A stretch of 64,000 bases of DNA from assembly GCA_033032175.1 (NCBI GenBank), contig CM065322.1, forward strand, positions 2,728,001-2,792,000, read 5' to 3'. Below are positions 12,487-24,284 of the stretch, one piece after another. This DNA comes from Saturnia japonica. Its lineage: Eukaryota; Arthropoda; Insecta; Lepidoptera; Saturniidae. A program made the position numbers and the translations under genes. The notes beneath the pieces were generated by a model. It saw only the letters and a list, made by a program, of their open reading frames with translations, had not been told where the DNA came from and searched no databases. The number at the start of each line of letters is the position of its first letter. Within the stretch, counting starts at the first letter, position 1.

Positions 12487-13404
12487 TTAATAAAGTAATA
12501 AGGTTAAGTAAAGTAAAGTTAATAAAGTATTTAGATACCAAAATATAGTTCGACTAAATTTTGCAAGCAAAAAATCATATTAGATTACATAATTATAAGT
12601 CTCCGTTCCTAAGGAGCTGAGTTAAAACAGCATTTCGTGTTGCGTGTTCATACAGCTTTGCAGCAGGAATAGTTGTAACAGTGTTTGTTCGCTACTCAAA
12701 CTTGCACAGCATCTGCTAATCTAAAATTTGCAATTTTTAAATTTTTATTGTCAAGTACCCACCGCATGAATATTATTAAAAGTCAAAATGTTATAAAGTA
12801 TCAGGTGTAAGTAAAATAATAATATTATAGAATATCGCGTAACAGGTGGCTACCAGCCTTCCAGGCCTACTTAAAAAAAAAAGTACTACAACAACAAAAC
12901 ACTTGCGAACTAACAAAAACTCTTAATCTAGTCGAAACACGTGCATCTAACACAAAAGATTTTTTTGCAAAACTCGCTTTCGAGGCAAAAGTGGGGTATT
13001 GGTAAACTAAGTTCACGTTACAGACGTGTTATATCTTCTCACAAAGGAATAAGGTGGGATTTTGTTAAATACGATGCTCATAGCAATTGGTATATTCCTT
13101 CTACCTGTTACTCGAAAGAAGGGTGTTGGGATAAAGAAAAAATTAGTCACAGAGTAGAATATACCATTGCAAATAATAATACTTGTAAATTAATGTTACC
13201 CATTTACTACAAGAATTCATCATACTTGTATGACTTAACTGACTTACTTCTTAGCGTTTACTTGATCAAGTAATTACTTAAGCTAACATAATCTAAGAAT
13301 TTAATTTTGTTTTATAGAAAAGTAATGACCTTTACTTACCTTATGAAAATTCGAATTATTATCTAGTTTGTACTCCCATTGTTCTTTGCGTTACCATTAT
13401 CATA
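12487..13404. other. no supported gene; one orphan 110-codon ORF
   Basis: A plus-strand ORF at 12941-13273 gives 110 residues with mixed composition, three Cys and several Tyr but no motif I know. It lacks a convincing promoter, splice or codon-bias context. It ends just before the Tc1-type element. I treat it as chance or as a very old exon. Confidence 0.35.
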
Positions 13405-13430
13405 CACTCATCAAAAAAGTCTAAGCAATA
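13405..13430. repeat. left terminal inverted repeat of the Tc1-type element
   Basis: CACTCATCAAAAAAGTCTAA followed by GCAA. It is preceded by the TA target duplicate at 13403-13404. Confidence 0.93.
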
Positions 13431-13673
13431 TGTACTAATTTAAATTTTAGGATGATTCTTCACATTATAACGTTGTATTTTATTTTTAAAATAATATCTT
13501 TAGGGTTCTATGATGTAAAAATAACAGCTGTTGTCTTTATAAGTTCTTTTAATAACAGAAATGAACAATATTAGAATATACTGTAGAAATTAAGATACAT
13601 AAGAAACTAAACTTTTTTCTTACAAAATGAAATTTCTAAAGAAAATGTATTTATTGTGAAAGAATAGAACAAT

Positions 13674-14669
13674 TTAATACAAATTATGGGCTCCTCTGCT
13701 ATTCAGAACTTGTCGGCAACGATTATTCATTGAATTAATGAGACTGCTTATGTCATCTTGCGGTATTCGCTCCCAATGGAATTGTAGCAAATCCTTCAGC
13801 TGTTGGGTTGTTGTCGCTCCATTCAAGTCCTTCAAAACACGTCTCTGGAGCATGTCCCATGTGTGCTCGATGGGGTTGAGATCTGGCGATTGTGCAGGCC
13901 AGGGCAATACCCGGATGTTCTCCGTTGCAAAGTATTCACTGGTTCGCCGAGCTGTATGTGAACGCGCATTGTCATGCATTAACCTAAAATCGGAGCCAAA
14001 GGTTTGTGCAAATGGGTAGACATAAGGTCTGAGAATATCCTCAATGTAATTTTCAGCATTCATGTTAAAAACGAGCTCAGTTCGCCTGTTCTTCATAATA
14101 CCCGCCCATAACATAACTGTTGAGCCGCTGTATGGATGAACTTCCTGAACGCACCTGAGCCTTTCAGTATTTCCGGGCCGACGATACACTCGCACCCTTC
14201 TTGTATCAGGCTTAAACCCGAATCACGACTCATCGGAAAACATAATTTTATCCCATTGTTCCTGGGTCCATGTTATGCGTTCTCTACACCATTCATATCG
14301 ACGAGCGCGATTCCCGTGACGTATCGGTGGGCACCTGATTGAGCGTCGAGCTCGTAGGCCGTACTCATGCAGTCGATTTCGCACAGTTTGAGGACTTACA
14401 TCAACACAACTTGAAATTTGTAGCCTCAAACTTATCTCTCGAGCGGTTAACATCGGCTGGCGTCTTGCAGTCAGTTGAATGTACCGATCTTGCTGAGTGG
14501 TTGTACTCCTTTTACGGCCTGGATGCTGTTCAGCGGGTTCTCCTGTATTATTTTAGCGCTGCCAAAGACGACAAATATCACTTCTATGAATGCCAAAATG
14601 TCGAGATACCTGAGATTGATTACTTCCCGCTTGCAACATTCCTACAGCTCTTTGCATTTCATCTGCCAT
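13674..14669 (-). pseudogene. Tc1-type DD34E transposase, two in-frame stops
   Basis: Cut-and-paste transposase that would bind the element's inverted repeats and catalyse excision and TA-targeted integration. The minus-strand frame runs for about 331 codons from an ATG at 14667-14669 without frameshifts, but TAA at 14553-14555 (codon 39) and TGA at 14223-14225 (codon 149) interrupt it. The N-terminal part reads as the paired-like helix-turn-helix region (QSQVSRHFGIHRSDICRLW, then GRKRSTTTQQDRYIQL). The catalytic triad is visible: Asp 146 in FSDES, Asp 233 in HDNARSHTA, and Glu 268 in SPDLNPIEHTWD, with 34 residues between the last two. Normal Tc1 transposases are about 340 residues, so apart from the stops it is full length. 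Several plus-strand ORFs over this region are antisense shadows. Confidence 0.95.
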
Positions 14670-14970
14670 CAAATGACGTCGCTTTATGACGTAAAGAATA
14701 TCTAACAATTCAATTTTGTCGCTAACTTTATTTAAATGGTTGGTAAAATTATAAAATCAAGACTAAACGTAGCAATTAAAACGCACTTAAATTCAAACAA
14801 ATTCGCAGTCATTTGAATTTTATGAAAAAACAAAACATAATAAAAAAAAATTTTTACAACCAGCCAGTATGTCATCAATAACAAAAAAGTTTACTTACCT
14901 ACGCACTTTGTTTGAGTACATATTTAGAAATTAATTAATATAAATGGAAAAATTTGTAATATCACGTATG

Positions 14971-14994
14971 TTGCTTAGACTTTTTTGATGTGTG
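14971..14994. repeat. right terminal inverted repeat of the Tc1-type element
   Basis: TTGCTTAGACTTTTTTGATG followed by TGTG, then the TA duplicate at 14995-14996. Inverted match to 13405-13428. Confidence 0.93.
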
Positions 14995-15286
14995 TATTAG
15001 TACCGGCGTTTTATTTTGTGAATTTATTATTTTCACAATATGTATTTGATTAAGGAAGAAAGGAAACTACGAGTGTAGTAGTTATTATTACTATTATGTG
15101 GAGTAAATATCAAAAATACACAGTTTATTAGCTAATATAGTAAATGTAGTCATAGCTTAGTTTTTGAATGTAAAATATTAAACATTGTATCACAAAAATT
15201 GTGTCAGGTCGTCTTCAAATTTTAAACTAAAAATATCGCAGATTCCTTGAGTGTGCCATTAATTTTTTTTTTAAATGTATTAAGTT

Positions 15287-15324
<38 letters not shown>

Positions 15325-16026
15325 TATTATATATTAAACGTAATGAACAATGTAAGTATACTATTTATCAGATTTGCAAATGGTATTGCAGAGATAGCTG
15401 ATTGTTCGATTGGGTTAGTCAAACTGCTTGAAGCTATGGACAATACTTCGGACTAAAAAGTTCCCGTAAATACCAACAAAATTTGTAAACAACATTTTTT
15501 TTAAGAAACTGCATGTATATATTATATGTGTATTCGCTTTATTAATAAGTTTTAATCTGAGGTTGAAGGGATTAGGAAAACATTTTATGGAAACTTATGT
15601 ATTCGAGTTATTCAAAATTAGTGGGATAATGAGACTATACATTTGTCCTTGTATAAATTCAGCAGTGCTACGTTCTATATCTTGGTATCACTTGATAAGC
15701 TAATGTAACACGAAAATTAAAGGGCCTATAAACAATGTCTAAACTTAATTTAACAGTCTCAGAGAATCATTATCAACAGTTTGTATAAATTGAAACTAAA
15801 TAACCTAATATCAATTTTGTATAGACGTTACTCTTATCGAATGCGTTTAGTTTATTTAATTTACACACTACCTCTTAAGCTAGTACAGAGTAAGATACCT
15901 TAAAACATTTTTTTAATCAGACATGAACTCAGTTATGTTATAAAGTAGTTATATAGGAAACTTAAGTTCCTGAGATGTTGTTGATATTGTAATTCATTGC
16001 GCACACGGCTAGTGCTTTGATAATAA
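14995..16026. other. no gene; (TA)n microsatellite
   Basis: A pure TA run of about 15 units lies at 15289-15318. Nothing else recognised; the short ORF that spans the TA run is an artefact of it. Confidence 0.6.
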
Positions 16027-16392
16027 ATAGCGATCGCCCTAAGGTCGAAATTCGACCAGCGACTTTTTGATCATAGACTATTTTCTGTTTGACATTTGCA
16101 GTATTCATGAACCTAAACAATGAGTATTATCTACATCACTTGCTGTCACTTTTTGTTGAGTGACAATGTCAATATTTTGGGAGGTATAAGGTTAATGGAA
16201 CTGGTCGTTTTAGGATTCGCAGTATTAATTTATTTTATTTACTATATTAGTAACAGGTATTACAGATACCTTTTAGCTTTCTGCAATCCTTCTCCATATA
16301 AACGTTAACCATGCCAAATCTCACAGTTTTCCGTGCACGCAATACGCTTAAAAAGGTACCGAAGGCTTTTTCTTCACGTATTAATATATAGA
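16027..16392 (-). mobile_element. short non-autonomous Helitron, copy A
   Basis: Read on the minus strand it starts TCTATATATTAATACGTGAA after an A and ends with the hairpin GGTCGAATTTCGACC, an 11-base spacer and CTAT, followed by T. Helitrons start TC, end in a hairpin plus CTRR, and insert between A and T. The terminal CTAT instead of CTAG in this copy is probably a point change. The 366-base body has no coding capacity and matches copies B and C along its length, including ACATCACTTGCTGTCACTTT (plus sense). Confidence 0.85.
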
Positions 16393-17535
16393 TTTCTACA
16401 TAATCATTGGTGACATGACATGAAAATTATATAAAAATCTTGTAACGGCTAGACTGTATCTAGCTGTATCTGTATCTGTATGTCGCATTAAGATTTTCGC
16501 TTTTATTTTAAAATCTGTACGTACAGTAATGCTAAGTTCGCGTGACAAACCGACACTTAAAAAGTAGTTGGTGCCGAAGTAAGTGATCGTTGCTTAACTT
16601 GTTTTATTGATTTGCCTACTACTATTTTTCTGACAACGATTCAATTATAAGTAATACCCATAATATTGTTTTTTGACGTTTTATTACACTGAATATACAT
16701 GCCCGTTTTTGCAATACAAATATGGTATCTACCTCAGCTGCTGAACCCCACAGTAAAATACCATAGGACATTAAACTGTAGAAGTAAGCAAATTAGACCA
16801 GCTGAGTTGGATTCGAAGATCGATCTCTTTTTTAAAATTGGACCCACCTAACTGGATAGTACGTCATAGGTTTACATACTCTGTGAACTATTAAAAACAT
16901 TAAAACATTTTACATGTTTTATTTGTTTCACTAGTTGATATACTACAATAATCTGCAATACTTAGTTAATATATTACTAATAACTGTTGATTCATCAACC
17001 TGTATTCAAAATAAAAAATTGAGCGAGTACAGGATATGACCAAACATTGATCTAATGATACTAAAATGACACTCATTAAGGGAACAAAAACTTGTATGGA
17101 AACAATAATGTTTTATAATATTAATATATCCGGTCTCTATTAGTTAGTTTAAGCATAATTATGTTCCATGTTATTAAAAATTGTTTTTGTTTTTAATTCG
17201 TGAACAAGCACTTATAGAACTAAGGTAGAAAACAAGCTAAATTATTAAAAAGGAAACAAAAAACTTGACTGCAACAAAAAACCACTTCATTAAAAAAATA
17301 TTTTTCTCCTTTTGCCTTTTATTTGATTCCCAGACGTCGTTCTTAAATATTATATAGCCCATGTTACTTTCACAATTAAGGCCAATCTAATGACACCTCG
17401 TATGTTAAAATCCATCAAGGCGTTTAGGCTACAGAACGTGCCAAAGAAATATACATATATACTCTCGAAAAAACTTAACACTCCTTTTTCGCAGTCGGGT
17501 AACAAGCATAATATAACCCTTCTGATAATACTCGT
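16393..17535. other. no feature recognised
   Basis: Contains a short CTGTATCTGTATCTGTATGT run near 16464-16482. No gene seen. Confidence 0.45.
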
Positions 17536-17705
17536 CTACCGTGGCCTATGTACGCTTGTAATATCATAGGTATCATCACTTGCGCGTTGTCGACCCAGCA
17601 CCCCCTTACCCCAAGGAGCTCTGGAAACCCTACTTAACACAGGAACACAACGTACGGTTATTTGGCTACGATCCTCTGTAGGGTGGAGGTATTCCACACG
17701 TTGGA
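17536..17705 (-). repeat. dispersed repeat G, copy 1
   Basis: On the minus strand it matches 46915-47095: GGAATACCTCCACCCT, GATCGTAGCCAAATAACC, TTGTGTTCCTG, TAGGGTTTCCAGAGCTC and CGTACATAGGCCACGG. This is a repeat type commonly met in moth genomes. The 118-codon ORF over it is not a gene. Confidence 0.65.
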
Positions 17706-17870
17706 CTGCTTCAAGTAGAAAGAAATCTCCAATGAAATTCCTTTGTCCTACCTTCCTTTGTCTTTGGGATGAAACGGCTGTATAAACGATTTTAGACGTA
17801 GTGGTAGAATATGATACGATGAATAGATTTGAACCCGACTGTCCCATCCCCATCACAGTGTTTTTTTTAG

Positions 17871-17985
17871 ATCTGACCACGCTGTTAGCCATAGGGGCCC
17901 AAGAAAACTCGAGCTTCAGATGGCTTTTACAGCTTCAGCGGGTTTGGGGGTCGAGCGTTGAAGGCACTCAACCGTGACAGCATGC
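17871..17985 (-). repeat. Jockey-type LINE 3' end fragment
   Basis: Plus-sense CTGTTAGCCATAGGGGCCC, GGCTTTTACAGCTTCAGCGG and TTTGGGGGTCGAGCG match the 3' terminus of the LINE at 24285-25320 in the same orientation. A T run at 17857-17866 just outside it is the complement of its poly(A) tail. Confidence 0.75.
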
Positions 17986-18724
17986 TGAAAGATACCAATT
18001 AGCCAATCTCTATCCAGCTGCTAAGAAGCCGATGGATCACGATCTCTCGATGGCCGCCGTTCTTTTTAGATTGAACTGTATGTCAACTTTATTCCAAAGC
18101 CATGGTAAAAGGATAAAGAAAAACCCAGAAGCAAAGATCCTTTATTATAACAAAATACATTCAAGTCACTTCGTCAATACGGCAAAACCATAGCTTGAAA
18201 CAATTTTGCTTAGCGACATCTATCGAAGACAATATTAAACTATAACGAATTGAAGACTGATTGACATCAAGCAAAAAAGATACATTTTTACCGTTACATT
18301 ATAAAAAAGGTCAACGATTCGAATTGATTATTTACATACCGAAGTAAATTTAACAACTCGATCGCATGGTGCACACTATTATTGTGACGTCGTTAATCTA
18401 ATGATCCATGTCACTTATGGGGTCTTATGGGACACTCTGGTTTTCCCATGCAGGTACGTAACCCATTAGGTACTATTACCGTATTTGACCGGCTTGTTGC
18501 GATTGTTGGTAGTCCCGCTTCCTTTTCGGCTCGAAGGCCGTAGGTTAGGTTTTGTAGCAAAAATATATTACAAGCTTATATTACTACATCTATGATTACA
18601 AGCGTAATTTTGAAGTAATGTTGACGGAATGAAATGGACACCAAATCAAAAAACTTGATTTTTAATATCACATTCAAACCGAACCTCCATGGAACTCAAA
18701 TATTTTGATTATAATTATAATACT
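17986..18724. other. no gene recognised
   Basis: A slightly GC-richer patch at 18420-18550 (contains GGGACACTCTGGTTTTCCCA) may be an unnamed repeat. No coding evidence. Confidence 0.4.
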
Positions 18725-19180
18725 AGCGGTGTTCCGTGACTCTGTACGCATTTCTTGCGCTGAAGTTATTTTCGTCTAGTAATATTATTTTTAGTTATAC
18801 TATAATTGACAAAGCTTATATCTGATGTTAACCGATTTTGATAAAATTTTATGAACGGGAAGCATAATATGTCATTCTAAAATTAATATGCTATAAGAAA
18901 TATTAATAATAGACAGGTACTTTTAGGAATCGTAAAAAAACAACATTTTTATTAATGCTCAACTGATTTTGATAAAATTTTGTACATAGGCAGCATATAT
19001 TATTTTACAGTTGATAGATTACAAAATTATCAATTATACATTTAGACGTTGTAATAAACTGAACCCTAAACCAATTTTGATGAAATTTTGTCAACGGGAA
19101 GTGTAGGAAGAGATGGAGTTTATAACCTTCACGAACGATCTGGACACAAACAAAGAAAATTGCTTCGATTTTCTTTACCT
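18725..19180. repeat. three diverged tandem units around an ATTTTGATAAAATTTT motif
   Basis: A core of about 35 bases recurs three times in direct order: AACCGATTTTGATAAAATTT at 18828, AACTGATTTTGATAAAATTT at 18960 and AACCAATTTTGATGAAATTT at 19069, each followed by a purine-rich GGGAAG or GGCAGC. Spacing is about 132 and 109 bases. Such motifs are typical of non-LTR retrotransposon 3' tails in moths. The block opens with ACTAGCGGTGTTCCGTGACT, also tail-like. Confidence 0.6.
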
Positions 19181-19286
19181 TACTGTGAAGCTGTGGAACA
19201 GTCTTGCAGATAGTGTGTTCCCTCCTTCATATATTAAAAAAAACATACGTTCCATAATTGGTAGGCTAGGATAATTTATATTTTAA

Positions 19287-19636
19287 TCTACCTATATATT
19301 AAGCTTTCGGTACCTTTTTAAGCGTAATGCGTGCACGGAAGACTGTGAGATTTGGCATGGTTAAAGTTTATATGGAGAAGAAGTGCTGAAAGCTAAAATG
19401 TATCTATAATATCTGTTACTAATATATTAAATTAAATCAATTAATACTGCGAATCCTAACCCGACCAGTGTCATTGAATTTAGACCCCCCAAAATATTCG
19501 CATTGTCACTCAACGAAAAGTGACAGCAAGTGATGTAGATAATAGTCATTGTTTATGAATACTGCAAATGTCAAGCAGAAAATAGTCTATGATCAAAAAG
19601 TCACTGGTCGAATTTCGACCTCAGGGCGATCGCTAG
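19287..19636 (+). mobile_element. short non-autonomous Helitron, copy B
   Basis: Starts TCTACCTATATATTAAGC after A (19286). It ends with the perfect hairpin GGTCGAATTTCGACC (stem 7, loop 1), a 12-base spacer and CTAG at 19633-19636, followed by T. Length is 350 bases. It lies 2.9 kb from copy A in opposite orientation. A small deletion near the 5' end has removed the TACGTGAAGC block kept in copies A and C. Confidence 0.88.
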
Positions 19637-19802
19637 TAAATTTAAAAAATGTCAATGCCTTTTCTGTTCTTGGTCATATTTGTCATCAAATATAATAACT
19701 GTAAATGTATTAGAAATAACTAATCTAAGATTGATTCACACTGTAACATTTCTAATTCTAATATATTGTTTGGCACAATTTAAATCTATGTTTGGCACCA
19801 TT

Positions 19803-20060
19803 TTTAACCGCCTTTAGAAAAGACGAAGGTTACTCAATTCGAATGTATATTTTTTATATAGATGTTCAGCCATAACTTCTTTGTTTATGAACCGATTTGG
19901 ATGATTCTTTTTTGTTGGATAGGGGATACCTCAGGAGTAGTCCCATTTTAATTTCATTGGCTTCAGACCTTCAACTTCGAAGTGACACCAGGGAATTTCA
20001 TAATCATTGTAGTTGATTTTCTTTTTTGTATAAAATTGTCTGGTTTATGGAACGGACTAA
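19803..20060 (+). repeat. dispersed repeat F, copy 2
   Basis: Shares AGCCATAACTTCTTTGTTTA, TGAACCGATTTGGATGATTC, GGATAGGGGATACCTCA and ATTTCATTGG with the copy at 7247. Confidence 0.75.
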
Positions 20061-23000
20061 TCACGATGTGGTTTCGATTCACCTACGTTACTAAAATATT
20101 CGTAAATCATTTCTATGTAACCCAAATTCTATAATACTCCAATCCAGTGGTTAGGTACTCCGTGGTTACAAAAGAAATAAACTCAAGCATATCAATAAGT
20201 CAACTTTAAACTACAGTTAGGAGATTAAGATCTGATAATTATACACGGTGCTTCTTTAAGCATTGTTTATGATGTTTGTCTTTGACTTAGTATCTACAGA
20301 GTGTTATATTTTAAGATCGTTTAATGTGTTTTTACAGTAGTTGTGTGCGATCAAGTAGTTGATTTAAATATTTACTCTGAGTAATTATTTTCTGTGATAT
20401 GAATAGATTTATATACATTTTACTAACAATAAAAAATACAGTTAACTTTATATTTTCATATAAATGGCAAATCAATAGACAAGATTTCTCTTATATCATT
20501 TTTATGAATGGATAGAAATCTCACATATGGCTATTTATTTCAAAAACTTTATATACATAATATATGTAACCACTTGTCATCCTAATCGCATGAAAGACAG
20601 TCCTGTGTGAGGATCAAACTTGCGACCGCTTGAATCAACAATAATTATCATAAAACTGCTCTACGAGGCCGTCCATTTAAAATTACATAATATAAAATGG
20701 TAGATTTTCATACATAAAATTGTCATTTATAAGTGGACGTTAAATTTAACGTACTCTATAATACAATTTTTAACGATTCATTTGCTTTGGATACAAATGA
20801 AAAAAAAAAAGAAACAAAATTTACGGAGCGATTTACATTTTTTATGTTTAGTCATTTGAATAATACCTGTTAGGCCGAGTGAAAAGTACTAAAACACTTT
20901 ATAGGTTAGACAGTTATCACCCGGAATAATTAAAACTATTGTCTAAAGCCAAAGAAAATTACGGTCACCATAAATTGTTAAGTCGGGGCGTCGCGTCGCG
21001 TCGTTTAAGATGCCATATTTAAAATAGTACCATAAAAACAGCTTATATTATTACACCAGAATCATTGATCTCTCGCGTCTGAATTTCATTTTGAAAAGTT
21101 CGAAGAAACCTGAATTCTGTTTAGGGTTGACAAAGACCAAGTAACGTTGGATGTTGTCGAGCGAAAAAACGTGGTGTCTTCGATTTACCTACTGCAGGGA
21201 TCTTGACGGTTTTAAATATTTTATTGGTACTTAAAGTTGTTTTATTACGCGACTTCCAGATTAGGATAATAGGTAAAATTATCGGGGTGACAAAGATCAA
21301 CGACTTTTTAAAGTTACTACCTATATATTTATTGTAGGTTACGAAGTAGTAACATCAATAATTTTTGAATTCACTAAAACAATATAATTAGTAGAAAACA
21401 CATAAAAAGTAACAAGACTCTGTTCATTTTTTTTTTAAATTGAATAGTCTTCTTCATAAATATGGGCAAGTCAAATGTAAAATACGAATGGGTAAAAAAC
21501 AAAATATCAAGTCTTTAACTACTATCCCATAAATTTCCATCATTTAGCCGTAGCAAATCAAAAGTATTTTTGCCAATTGTGTTAGGTTCTACTATAACCT
21601 CCCTAAATACGTTACCGATTTCTGTATAATAAGTTCAAGAATCATATAAAGTAAGATTTATTAGCCATAGTGTGGATCATTTCGTGAGAGATAGTGATGT
21701 CTGGAAGTGATTTCCTCTCTGTACATTCATTAAAATTACAATGAGCTGTAAATAATATCTATATTCGAAAAAAAGAAAATATTGATCGAGTTTCTTGCCA
21801 ACTTTTTTTGATGGATGTTTTCCAAAAGAGCCTGATGGTGCCTTCTTAGGACCTATTAAGTGTATAATGTAATTTTAATACTAACTCTATGAAAAAAAAA
21901 AATTACCAAATTCAATAAGGCGTGCGTTCAAAACTGAAAACTTTGGTATTTCTAATGCATCATCAGACGTAGATAACTATATGTAATTAACAAAACATGT
22001 ATACTTAAGTTACTGATAATAAATATAATATAAATTAAAATCTTCATCATAAAAAATCAAGCAATGATCATCTAGTGGTTAAAATGGAAAGAACTGCTGA
22101 TGTTAATAGTTATTTTCATCACTAATTTCTTCCTAAAACGGTAATAACATTAAAATAAAGATGAGGCAATACTCGAAGCTTCGAAGCAGTTAATGAGGCA
22201 ATAACTATCCGAGAATATGCTCGTGTACTCTTCAATCGCCAGTTGATTGATTTTAAAACCGATCAGATTTACGTTAGAGTCAACACATATCTGGAAGCCC
22301 TTTGGGATTGAAACAAAGGAATCCATGAATTCCGTTTGTTTACGACGGTATTAACTTTGATTTGAATGTTTGGTACTGATTAATTTATTTGCTGTCAGAA
22401 ACGTTTTGTTTATTCACCACGTAGAGATAGTTAAATCGCGAGTTGGAAATAAATTCAAATATGTATATGCTTTGCTAACGCGTTAATTTTCTATCAGAAT
22501 TATATTCAGGCCTTTTAGACTGACCTTGTTTATAGTTACGATAAATACAAGGCTGAGTACATGGTTCCTTCCTATAATCCGGTGAAGATAAACTGGTTAA
22601 TAATGTTCTATGAAAAAGTTTATGTTTATGATTTTCAATAAAGGTGTTTAATTAAATTAAAAAATTTAATGTTAATTAAGCTCCTCGAATATATCTATTT
22701 GGGGCTTAGAATCGTCTATTTAGGGCCACATTCTCAGTAATGTGTACATGATGGGTTAGACCGAATTCATGTTCTATAAATAAAGATATAAATTAATCAT
22801 AAAATATGCGTGGATACGTTACCATGAAATAAGATCAAAACAACGAATTGAAATTTAACTATAACAAAGACAATAGGCAGTAAACAAGGTCTAAGATCCT
22901 TGACAGTGTAATTATAAGGAGCCATTATGTTACGATCACGAAGCGAAGGGAGTGCTGTTTTATGAATAAGGCGAGTATTTCTTTTACACGAGGGATCATT

Positions 23001-23189
23001 CTATATAAAATGTATGAAAGAAGTTACAAAAAGTGTGTATAAATTTTTACAAAATTAATTTCGAAAGAATAGGATCTCAATTTCTTTGAAATAACAAACT
23101 TTAAACGTATGTATTCCGTAAAATGAATTTTATTCGTTAGAAAAGTGATAAAGTAAAAATGTATGTTAAAAAAAAATATAATACATTAT
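20061..23189. other. 3.1 kb without a recognised feature
   Basis: No ORF long enough to report and no repeat I can name. GTCGCGTCGCGTCG at 20990-21003 is a short simple run. If a host gene intron is present, this block would be a candidate, but I see no exons to anchor it. Confidence 0.45.
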
Positions 23190-23310
23190 TGCAAAGGCCG
23201 TGAAATAGGCAATCGCAGGTCGAGTCTGAGTTTGAAGGCCGAAGCGGAGGCGAAGACTTCACTAATACGAGATAGGCAATTGCTATTTCAGCCGAGGTAT
23301 ATATAGTACT
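23190..23310. repeat. GC-rich island with imperfect inverted arms
   Basis: Much richer in G+C than its surroundings. GTGAAATAGGCAATCGCAGG near 23199-23218 and TAGGCAATTGCTATTTCAG near 23273-23291 form imperfect inverted arms around GGCCGAAGCGGAGGCGAAG. It is probably a small dispersed repeat; a minus-strand ORF crosses it but shows no family motif. Confidence 0.45.
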
Positions 23311-24284
23311 TTTCTCAAACGTTTTCTCTTTTTTCGAAAATAATGACAATATTTCCATGCATGTTTGAGAAAAATATTTTTCTTTAAGCAGTTGTTTTTT
23401 TTTTACAATAAAAAAAATGTAAAGTTCAACAACAAACAAACAAAGAAATAAAATCAGAAAATGTTAATCGACTAATACCTACTTAAGTAATAATATGAGA
23501 CGTTAATAATTCTTTCGCAAATTCAAAACATGTGATAATTGTTGTTAATCCAGTATTCAGAATTAAAAATTAGTTTATAATTCTTTCATTACTTCAGGTA
23601 ATTATTATCTACAAACGTAAGTACTATTAATGTTTTTGAATTATTGATCCATGCTGTGTAAGAAGCTGTGTTTTGGATTGCACTCGTAAGCAGAGCGCGT
23701 AAATTAAAATATATCCTAAATTTATCCTTACAGGAGTGGCGAGTTTAAATTCGTTTTTACTCGTAAATTGTCGCATAACCTAAACAGCTGTTTGCGTTTT
23801 GTTGATTCGAGGCACGACTCCTTGTCATCCTTGGGTATTATTTGCGTTTCTATTATTGTTCGGTTAACTACGTAAATATCTTATACCTACTTTTTATAGA
23901 CATAACGCTATTATAGTACACCTCCCAGACCTAGTTTTAAGTGATTACGTGGTCAGAGATGATTACCAGCATAACTTGGAAAGAGGATTTTATTTTGTTT
24001 GGCTACTGAAACCCATGATTTATGAATGGCGAATGATATTTAGCTTGACACTGGTAGAGAACTAGGGGAAAAGTAAAAAAAATCTCTATATGCCGTAGCA
24101 TAGCATTCAGCGTTGTTTTTCTTCAACAAAAGTCTAGGATAAATATAGCAATGATTCACCTTTTCTACTGGGTTGTAAAACTGGCCAAGTGAACCGCGAC
24201 CAACATATCCCAGAGTAACACTCGTCATAGTCGGTTTCGTTCTGCATAGTTTGACTTGTGCAAGTTGAGAATGGAGGGGAAGAT
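23311..24284. other. no feature recognised
   Basis: No gene seen. The minus-strand 62-codon ORF at 24040-24228 has no motif. Confidence 0.4.

Larger units (their letters stand above)
13405..14994 (-). mobile_element. Tc1-type DNA transposon, nearly complete
   Basis: A 1590-base element bounded by terminal inverted repeats of about 24 bases. The left end begins CACTCATCAAAAAAGTCTAA, and the reverse complement of the right begins CACACATCAAAAAAGTCTAA, differing at one base. TA target duplications flank it at 13403-13404 and 14995-14996. It encodes one transposase on the minus strand (13674-14669) that is broken by two stop codons. Length, TIRs, TA target and a DD34E transposase are all typical of the Tc1 group of Tc1/mariner. 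The intact ends mean it could still be mobilised in trans if a related active transposase exists. Confidence 0.95.

Noticed and set aside
12941..13273. 110-codon plus ORF as a small gene
   Set aside because: No motif, no splice or promoter context, and no second copy; length is not exceptional for this much sequence.
14339..14705. Two plus-strand ORFs of 116 and 76 codons over the Tc1-type element
   Set aside because: They are antisense to the transposase N-terminus, whose minus-strand reading carries the conserved motifs.
15289..15318. TA-repeat as a replication or regulatory signal
   Set aside because: A plain dinucleotide microsatellite explains it; nothing around it suggests more.
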